Assembly: GCA_027365475.1 (NCBI GenBank) | Contig: DAHXNI010000092.1 | Coordinates: forward strand, 1-49,078 | Length of the DNA stretch: 49,078 nt | From: Pseudomonadota bacterium | GTDB taxonomy: Bacteria; Pseudomonadota; Gammaproteobacteria; JAKAQQ01 | Direction: 5' to 3' | In this document: in pieces, positions 43,394 through 49,078 of the stretch | How the letters are laid out: each line of letters opens with the position of its first letter | Position numbering within the stretch: the first letter of the stretch is position 1 | Position numbers and translations under genes: made by a program | The notes under the pieces: model-generated | Databases searched by the model: none | Seen by the model: only the letters and a program-made list of their open reading frames with translations | What the model was told of the DNA's origin: nothing

Positions 43394-44370
43394 GCGACCC
43401 CCCCATCAGCCCAGCCGAATGCCGCCATGCGGAGCGCGAGCAGGAGGATCGCTTCAAAGGGTTGCCCGGGCTTCTGACCCTTTATCACGAGATCGACCGC
43501 CTGGAGTTCGATCAGCCGGTCCAGCCAAAAGCGTCGGCCGCGCTTACGCGCCTTCTCGTAGAGGCGCAGCTTGCGGGGATGGATCCGCGCACCCGGTGGC
43601 CCCAAAACCTGATGGAGCTCGTGCGCCAGGGTGCCCAGCACGAGCGGCGGTTCGGCGCCATCCCGTTCGAGCTCAAGCGTCATGGCCAAAACCCGTTGGG
43701 GATCCCCCCCGATCGCGGCTTCTGCCAGTTCGAACGGCCCATGCCGGGAAGCGGCCCCGAGGAGCGCACCCACCGCATCCGCGGTGAGCGGACCCGGTCC
43801 CTCACCGAGACGGAGAACCTGGAGTGCACCCTCAAGGGCCAGGAGATTACCCTCCGTGAGATGCACGAGGAGATCACGGGCCTCGGGAGTGGGCATGAGC
43901 CCGACGAGACGGGCACGCCGGTCCACCTCGGCACCCCAGCGTTCGGCGTCCGGAGGCCAGCACTCGACCACACCCCCCTCTTTAAGGAAAAGGCGGTAAA
44001 GCGCACTCTCGCGCAGCGAGCGTTCAAGTCCTGCAATCGTCACGACGATCCAGGTTTCGGGCGCGGGATTCGTGAGCCGGTCGGTCAGCCAGGGCACGAG
44101 ACCGGCTGGCCAGGTCGGAGTCATCACCTGCAGCACGAAGAGCCTGCGCGGATTGAACAGGGACGGGTTGTCGTGAGCTTCGAGGAGCCCGGGCTCAAGC
44201 GTGCGTTCGACCCAGAAGACATGGCGCTCGATTGCGCCTGGAGATCCCACCTTCTTTTCGATCTCCCCGAGCGCCTCACGCACGAGTACGGTCTCAGACC
44301 CCGCAATCAGCCAGATGGACTGGGGCAAAGGCCCCTTGGCCCGAGCGAGATCCAGTGGTGTGAGTTTCAC
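43390..44370 (-). CDS. holA: DNA polymerase III delta subunit HolA
   Basis: 326 residues. Clamp loader subunit that opens the beta clamp. Sequence pattern: MKLTPLDLARAKGPLPQSIW, LIAGSETVLVREALGEIEKK (the modified P-loop start used by HolA), LFNPRRLFVLQVM, and the late VLGTLAHELHQVLG with YEKARKRGRRFWLDRLIELQ. Located in the family-typical place between lptE and nadD, with ATGA overlaps on both sides. Confidence 0.92.
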   Translation of the reverse strand: MKLTPLDLARAKGPLPQSIWLIAGSETVLVREALGEIEKKVGSPGAIERHVFWVERTLEPGLLEAHDNPSLFNPRRLFVLQVMTPTWPAGLVPWLTDRLTNPAPETWIVVTIAGLERSLRESALYRLFLKEGGVVECWPPDAERWGAEVDRRARLVGLMPTPEARDLLVHLTEGNLLALEGALQVLRLGEGPGPLTADAVGALLGAASRHGPFELAEAAIGGDPQRVLAMTLELERDGAEPPLVLGTLAHELHQVLGPPGARIHPRKLRLYEKARKRGRRFWLDRLIELQAVDLVIKGQKPGQPFEAILLLALRMAAFGWADGGVA

Positions 44371-44978
44371 GCGCCCGGGCCTGTCTTTCCGGGTCGGGCG
44401 GGGTGGGCTCCCGCACCGCCCGGCTCATGCGGTGCGGGAGCCGGATGGGTCGCAAGGCCCCGGGCTTCGGGCGAGGCGAGACGGTACAGAATGAGACGGG
44501 CGGCCTTGCGCTCGAGCGTGCGGGTGAGATTGTAGGATTCTGAGGTCATGGCGAGGGGCGCGAGCGGCAGATAAAAATAGGTCTGGCGTAACCGGATGGC
44601 GGATGGACCGAACACGGTTCGTGTGCCCCGTTCGAGCCTGAAGTGGACGTGATAACTCACGAGATACTCGGCGGGTTCGCCCTGTCCGTTCACCGCAAGC
44701 ACCCGGGAGAGGATCTCGGGCGCAAAGATCACGAGGCTCGCGCCATGCGGGAGGGACGGACGCACCACCCGGATCCCCTCGCGCGCGAGACTTTCGCGCA
44801 GCAGCCGCGCGAGCCGACCGTTCGGATTGGGCGTCACGAGTGCTGTGGTTTTCATCCAGGGCGGGAAGTGAAACGGCGGCATGAGTGCGAAGCCACAGGC
44901 AACCAAGCTGATCGATGCGAGCGCGAGGAGCGCCCAGCGGCCGAACCTTACCCTGTGCCCGAAGCTGCGATGCCTCAT
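44367..44978 (-). CDS. lptE: LPS assembly lipoprotein LptE
   Basis: 203 residues from ATG 44978, which overlaps the leuS stop; a longer open frame exists only inside leuS. Signal peptide WALLALASISLVAC with lipobox LVAC. Plug of the LptD barrel for lipopolysaccharide export. Conserved features: CGFALMPPFHFPPWMKTTA, LARLLRESLAREGIRVV, VNGQGEPAEYLVSYHVHFRL and a late ARLILYRLAS. The C-terminal about 30 residues are Pro/Ala/Gly-rich, which is unusual for LptE. Also overlaps holA by ATGA. Confidence 0.88.
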   Translation of the reverse strand: MRHRSFGHRVRFGRWALLALASISLVACGFALMPPFHFPPWMKTTALVTPNPNGRLARLLRESLAREGIRVVRPSLPHGASLVIFAPEILSRVLAVNGQGEPAEYLVSYHVHFRLERGTRTVFGPSAIRLRQTYFYLPLAPLAMTSESYNLTRTLERKAARLILYRLASPEARGLATHPAPAPHEPGGAGAHPARPGKTGPGA

Positions 44979-47458
44979 CCGGACTTCCTCTCCCCCCGCA
45001 TGACCACATTCATGAGGCGCCCGGGCACGAAAACCCACCGTTCCACCACCGCCGCGTCGATAAACCGGGCCAGAGCCGGATCGGCGAGGACCCGCGAGCG
45101 GATCCCGTATTCCTCTTCGTCCGGCCGCACCCGGATCGATCCGCGACGCCTTCCATTCACCTGGATCACGAGTTCGATCTCGCTGCGCGCGAGTGCCACC
45201 GGATCGGCCACGGGCCACGGCCGCATCGCGAGGAGTCCCTCCCCGCCGAGCGTCTGCCAGAGCGATTCGGTGACATGGGGAATGATCGGATGGAGGAGGT
45301 GGACGATCGTGACCGTCGCCTCCCGGACGAGCACGCGATCAGCCTGCCCCACCGGTTCGAACCGGGCCAGGGCATTCATGAACTCCATGACTTTGGCAAT
45401 TGCGGTATTGAAGGTTTGCCGGATCCCGATGTCGACCTCGACTCCGGCCACGGTCTCGTGAAGAAAATGCCAGAGTGCGGTTCCCGGATCGGAAAGTGCA
45501 CCCGGATCGAGCACGCCCTCCGCCCGATCGCCTGCCCGTTCGTGCACCTGTCGCCAGAGTCTTTTGATGAAACGCTGGGCACCCTCAACCCCCTGCTCCG
45601 ACCATTCGAGTGACTGTTCCGGGGGAGCTGCAAACATCATGAAGAGACGTGCGGTATCTGCGCCGAAGCGCGCGACGATCGCTTCGGGATCCACCACGTT
45701 CCCTTTTGATTTTGACATCTTGGCCCCGTCTTTGAGCACCATGCCCTGGCTCAGGAGCCGGGCGAAAGGCTCGTTGCACCGCAGCCATCCCATATCACGG
45801 AGCACCTTGTGAAAAAAACGTGCGTAGAGGAGATGGAGAACCGCATGTTCGATCCCGCCGATGTACTGGTTGACCGGCAGCCAATGATGGGCGCGATCAT
45901 CGAGAATCGCCTCGGCACAGTTATAAGATGCAAACCGGGCGTAATACCAGGAGGACTCGAAGAAAGTATCGAAGGTATCAGTTTCGCGGAATGCGGGCTT
46001 GCCACAGTGTGGGCAGGGCGTCTCACGGAACGAGGCCAGCGTGATGAGCGGGGACCGCACGCCGCTGAACTGGACCGTCTCCGGCAGGACGACCGGCAGT
46101 TCCCGTGCGGGAACCGGCACGATGCCGCACTCCGGGCAGTGCACCATCGGGATCGGACAACCCCAGTAGCGCTGGCGTGAAACCCCCCAGTCGCGAAGCC
46201 GGTAGTGCACCACCTCGCGCGCCCGTTCGCCGAGGAGATCGTGCGCACGTATGCGGGCGGCCTGGCTCGAAAGACCCGTGAGCGGACCCGAATCGACCAC
46301 GATCCCCTCATCCGTAAGTGCCGTGTCAGTGACGTCTCCCGCCTCCCCGCCCGGAACCCGGACAACCGATCGGATCGGCAACCCGTAGCGTTTCGCAAAT
46401 TCATGGTCGCGCGCATCGTGCGCCGGTACCGCCATGATGGCCCCGGTGCCGTAGGTCATCACCACAAAGCTTGCAACCCAGACTGGGAGTGCCTCGCCCG
46501 TGAGCGGATGCCGCACCCGGATGCCGGTAGGCAACCCCCGTTTTTCCTGTGTTTCGAGCGCGGCTTCGCGTGTCTCGCGCTGGCGCATGGACTGAACGAA
46601 AGCCCGCATTTCGGCATGGTGGCGGGCGAGATCCTGCACGATGGGGTGTTCGGGTGCGAGCGCGAGATAGGTCACCCCGTAGAGGGTATCCGCGCGGGTC
46701 GTAAATACCCGGATCATCCCCTCCCCGTCGAGCCTTTCGAAATCGATTTCGACCCCGCTTGAGCGACCGATCCAGTTGCGCTGCATGCGCTTGACTTCCT
46801 CCGGCCAGCCTGTGAGGGTATCGAGCCCGTTCAAAAGTTCTTCGGCATAGGCCGTGATCCGGACGAACCACTGCTCGATCTCACGCCGTTCGACCGGCGC
46901 ACCCGATCGCCAGCCACACCCGTCGATCACCTGTTCGTTCGCGAGCACCGTCTGATCGACCGGATCCCAGTTGACAGAGGCCTTCTCCCGGTATGCGAGG
47001 CCCATCCGGTAAAGTTCGGTGAACAGCCACTGCTCGAAGCGATAGTACCCGGGCCGGCAGGTCACAATTTCGCGGCGCCAGTCGTAACCGAAACCGAGGC
47101 GGTCGAGTTGTCCCTTCATGGTCGCGATGTTGGTTTCCGTCCAGCGCGCGGGCGAGGTCTGGTTCTGAATGGCAGCATTCTCGGCCGGAAGTCCGAAGGC
47201 ATCGAAACCCATGGGCTGGAGGACCGACTCGCCACGCATGCGATGATAGCGGGCGATGACATCGCCAATCGTGTAGTTGCGCACGTGCCCCATGTGGAGA
47301 CGCCCACTTGGATAGGGGAACATGGAAAGTACGTAAAAGGGCGGACGGGGATCGGATTCGTGAGCTTCGAAGGCCCGTGCCTCGCGCCAGCGCGTCTGCG
47401 CCCAGGCTTCGATCTTCCCAGGGTCGTAGCTATCGGACATGCGGTCTTCGCTGATCAT
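44975..47458 (-). CDS. leuS: Leucyl-tRNA synthetase
   Basis: 827 residues if started at ATG 47458; the ATG at 47440 (MSDSYDPGKIEAWAQTRW) fits the family N-terminus as well and a TATCCT -10-like hexamer lies at 47472-47477. Charges tRNA-Leu. Signature HIGH: SGRLHMGHVRNYTIGD; KMSKS: DGAKMSKSKGNVVDPEAIVA; editing domain around TTRADTLYGVTYLALAPEHP and VPAHDARDHEFAKRYGLPI; zinc-type VHCPECGIVPVP and PCPHCGKPAF. First gene of the operon; stop overlaps the lptE start. Confidence 0.96.
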   Translation of the reverse strand: MISEDRMSDSYDPGKIEAWAQTRWREARAFEAHESDPRPPFYVLSMFPYPSGRLHMGHVRNYTIGDVIARYHRMRGESVLQPMGFDAFGLPAENAAIQNQTSPARWTETNIATMKGQLDRLGFGYDWRREIVTCRPGYYRFEQWLFTELYRMGLAYREKASVNWDPVDQTVLANEQVIDGCGWRSGAPVERREIEQWFVRITAYAEELLNGLDTLTGWPEEVKRMQRNWIGRSSGVEIDFERLDGEGMIRVFTTRADTLYGVTYLALAPEHPIVQDLARHHAEMRAFVQSMRQRETREAALETQEKRGLPTGIRVRHPLTGEALPVWVASFVVMTYGTGAIMAVPAHDARDHEFAKRYGLPIRSVVRVPGGEAGDVTDTALTDEGIVVDSGPLTGLSSQAARIRAHDLLGERAREVVHYRLRDWGVSRQRYWGCPIPMVHCPECGIVPVPARELPVVLPETVQFSGVRSPLITLASFRETPCPHCGKPAFRETDTFDTFFESSWYYARFASYNCAEAILDDRAHHWLPVNQYIGGIEHAVLHLLYARFFHKVLRDMGWLRCNEPFARLLSQGMVLKDGAKMSKSKGNVVDPEAIVARFGADTARLFMMFAAPPEQSLEWSEQGVEGAQRFIKRLWRQVHERAGDRAEGVLDPGALSDPGTALWHFLHETVAGVEVDIGIRQTFNTAIAKVMEFMNALARFEPVGQADRVLVREATVTIVHLLHPIIPHVTESLWQTLGGEGLLAMRPWPVADPVALARSEIELVIQVNGRRRGSIRVRPDEEEYGIRSRVLADPALARFIDAAVVERWVFVPGRLMNVVMRGERKSG

Positions 47459-47935
47459 GCTTCGGTATGAGAGGATAACCGAAACACCTGGATGACGCTG
47501 CCTGACCAGCCCCGCGCCGCCCTGAATTTGCCCCGCAGAGCCGGGATATCAACAAAGCGCACACGGTAGCAGCGCAGGCGCTGATCATCTGAACCAGACG
47601 AAACGACCCTTGCAGCCCGGAAGCCCAATGCCGACTCAGCAGCGATGATCAAGCGTCGCGAGGCAGTTCACCGGATGGGACTGGCATACCGTTGAATCCC
47701 CGAGCAATCCGTTCCAATCACCCGTGAGTCTGCCGACCGTCGCGTACAGACCGCATATTCCAACCGGGTGCACGACAGAGAACCTCCAGCCGGTCGAGCC
47801 TGGATCCAGCCATACACGGATGCCGGTCTTGCGTGACCCAGACCCAGTAATCTTCGGGTGATCGGGTGTTCGTAAACGCGCGTTGCCAACGCAACCTTCA
47901 CCCTCTAGAGTTCAGCATCCCGAAATCGTAAAAAG
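47459..47935. other. 477 bases with no recognised gene
   Basis: Between leuS and the right-end ORFs. The reverse strand has two short open frames without ATG or with weak starts (65 and 77 codons) that I do not recognise. The reverse-strand frame beginning near 47901 has aromatic-rich stretches in one shifted reading, so an old gene remnant is possible, but nothing decisive. The part nearest leuS must hold its promoter (TATCCT at 47472-47477 on the minus strand). Confidence 0.3.
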
Positions 47936-48175
47936 TTGTTGGCAATCACGCTCCACAGACACCTCAACCACCAGCGCTTCACTCTCGCCGCCATCGACGA
48001 TGTGATCTCGCGTGGTCGCTGGGGTGACTGGGCCGAACTGCGACGGGCTATTTTGGCTGACCGTTCCTTGCTCGACCAGATGGAGCGAGTCTGCCGCGCC
48101 CACGCATCCGATCCTTACGCTCAACGTCATCATTTCTGGATGCACTATGCCGAAGAACACCGCAGCGTTGCCTGA
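47936..48175 (+). CDS. Small protein upstream of AbiEii-like gene, unknown function
   Basis: 79 residues from TTG 47936 (a second TTG is at 47939); the frame is open back to 47909, so the N-terminus may be truncated. Sequence includes FTLAAIDDVISRGRWGDWAE and AHASDPYAQRHHFWMHYAE. The pattern resembles small partner proteins that I associate with AbiEii-like nucleotidyltransferases, but that is recollection and no motif proves it. It overlaps the next gene start by 29 bases, which suggests a two-gene operon such as a toxin-antitoxin pair. Confidence 0.5.
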   Translation: MLAITLHRHLNHQRFTLAAIDDVISRGRWGDWAELRRAILADRSLLDQMERVCRAHASDPYAQRHHFWMHYAEEHRSVA

Positions 48176-48815
48176 TTGGGAACTCGTACTGTCATCCGCT
48201 GCACGCCTTTAACGAATCTTGCCTGACGCCGTGCGGGTTGGCGGCACAGCCTCCGCCATGCATGCGGAGCACCGTTTCTCACGTGAGGCAGATCATGTAC
48301 TGACTGATCTGCGCAGTCGCTTTGAGAATGTCCTCAAGGAACTGGAATCGGTGGCGGGTTGGAAAACTGCCCGAGTTCAACGCCCCGTGCAGATTCGCGG
48401 CAGTCTTGACGGCATTGAAACCGGGATTCGGCAACTGATTCGCGATGAACCGCTTGCAACAACGGTTGTGAACTATCACGGCATCAAGGTTACCGTTCCG
48501 ACCGAGGGTGAAATGCTGCGCATCAAGGGAGTATTGATTCTCAAGCGCAACGCTACACGAGACTACCTGGACTTCGTTGCATTGGCCGATCACATGGGCG
48601 ATGACCCAGCCCGCCGCGGAAGCCCCGGGATTTATCCCTGGGGTCAGCGGCGTTTGGCGTTTCCCTATGACTTGGAAGAAACCGAGCTCAGCGAGTACAA
48701 GAACCTCGATCTGCGCTGGCATGACTGGAACTCGGTCAAAGCAGCGTGCGCGCACATCGCGACCGTCATTTTTGATCGAGTGTGCGATCTTGCGGAACGG
48801 CATGTTGATGTGTGA
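48147..48815 (+). pseudogene. AbiEii/AbiGii-like nucleotidyltransferase gene interrupted by an in-frame stop
   Basis: Reading from ATG 48147 gives MPKNTAALPDWELVLSSAAR-L, a TAA at 48210-48212, and then in the same frame RILPDAVRVGGTASAM and onward to 48815. Taking the stop as one changed base (CAA to TAA), the result is about 222 residues, matching one continuous protein. The AbiEii-like nucleotidyltransferase signature is VRVGGTASAMHAEHRFSREA-DHV; the usual first Asp of the D-x-D pair is Glu (READH). ILKRNATRDYLDFVALADHM corresponds to the conserved K/R-x-RDxxD segment. A TTG at 48219 could reinitiate translation for a 198-residue product. Without a stop-suppressing tRNA, I call it a pseudogene. 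Confidence 0.6.
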
Positions 48816-48867
48816 AATGGAGCGATGAAGGCAAAAAGCTGATTTCGGAATCTCACCGTTGCTCAAT

Positions 48868-49078
48868 CCATAGAAAAACATTCTATGGACCCCAAGGACC
48901 GAAGTCCCGCCGACCGAACGATGTTGTCGGCTACGTACCGGAATCCCACCGGCAAATACGCAGGGCGGCCTAAGCCGCCACCACAACCGGGGCGTTTGGC
49001 ATCTTCCTTGCGCAAGATACCGCGTACCCGGGAGGGTCGAGTTTCCTCGCCGCGCGTTGCGCTCGAAGCGCCGCTTTG
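48868..49078. ncRNA. Run of perfect hairpins; candidate structured RNA of a mobile element, continuing off the edge
   Basis: Hairpins in order: CCATAGAA/TTCTATGG (48868-48875 with 48881-48888); GGAC/GTCC (48896-48899 with 48904-48907); GCCGAC/GTCGGC (48909-48914 with 48926-48931); CGTA-CCGG/CCGG-(CAAA)-TACG (48934-48960, with the CAAA unpaired); GGCGGC/GCCGCC (48964-48969 with 48974-48979); CTTGCGCAAG (49007-49016); GCGCT/AGCGC (49059-49063 with 49067-49071). No protein-coding frame looks convincing. Such density suggests a folded RNA. On the minus strand one loop is a C(UUCG)G tetraloop. Candidates are the omega/HEARO RNA of an IscB- or TnpB-type element, an attachment region, or another small RNA. 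An ATGA at 48825-48828 precedes it. Family and strand are not resolved. Confidence 0.35.

Noticed and set aside
47668-47901. 77-codon minus-strand ORF in the leuS upstream gap
   Set aside because: No recognised motif and no clear ribosome site; not enough to call a gene.
48012-48212. Separate 66-codon ORF at 48012-48212
   Set aside because: Its last 21 codons are the 5' end of the disrupted AbiEii-like gene; the earlier part is the 79-residue ORF read in another frame.

Overview
This is a high-GC, densely packed bacterial chromosome segment, almost certainly from a gammaproteobacterium. Taxonomic clues are the block leuS-lptE-holA-nadD-rsfS-rlmH, rluD-pgeF opposite bamD, pilS-pilR, a yhdP-family gene, a very large NAD-type glutamate dehydrogenase and a FadE-family protein. 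I cannot resolve the genus. No rRNA, tRNA or CRISPR array was seen. Most genes sit in tight operons joined by ATGA stop/start overlaps.

Layout. (1) 1-170: the N-terminus of an IS607-type serine recombinase runs off the left edge. (2) 171-5114: an arginine operon on the minus strand (argD, an N-acyl-ornithine carbamoyltransferase, argB, argH) faces a divergent ArgR repressor across an AT-rich control region. The carbamoyltransferase belongs to the acetyl/succinylornithine family and carries valine at the position reported to set substrate choice, which points to a succinylated arginine route. (3) 5.3-8.2 kb: a DUF2062 membrane protein, a methyltransferase remnant, and pgeF-rluD. (4) 8.2-15.9 kb: bamD, nadE, sucCD and pilSR. 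(5) 15.8-23.1 kb: an aromatic amino acid catabolic operon, kynA-hpd-hmgA-fahA-maiA, that ends in a FadE-like protein lacking acyl-CoA dehydrogenase signatures. Together hpd to maiA convert 4-hydroxyphenylpyruvate to fumarate and acetoacetate. (6) 23.4-26.6 kb: pyruvate dehydrogenase E1 alpha, E1 beta and E2, divergent from that operon; no E3 gene is present. (7) 26.8-31.6 kb: a 1387-residue GAF-GAF-GAF-GAF-GGDEF-EAL protein with a C-terminal zinc-site-like domain, and a stand-alone RadC/JAB protein. (8) 31.8-36.7 kb: NAD-glutamate dehydrogenase. (9) 36.7-41.7 kb: yhdP, a small secreted protein and a nitrilase-family amidase. (10) 41.9-47.5 kb: the leuS to rlmH housekeeping operon.

The right end (47.5-49.1 kb) looks accessory. 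It holds about 480 bases with no recognised gene, a small ORF, an AbiEii-like nucleotidyltransferase gene broken by one in-frame stop, and then a run of perfect hairpins suggesting a structured RNA of a mobile element that continues past the edge. That structured region, the predicted succinylornithine carbamoyltransferase, the degenerate FadE and the GAF/GGDEF/EAL protein are the most unusual items.
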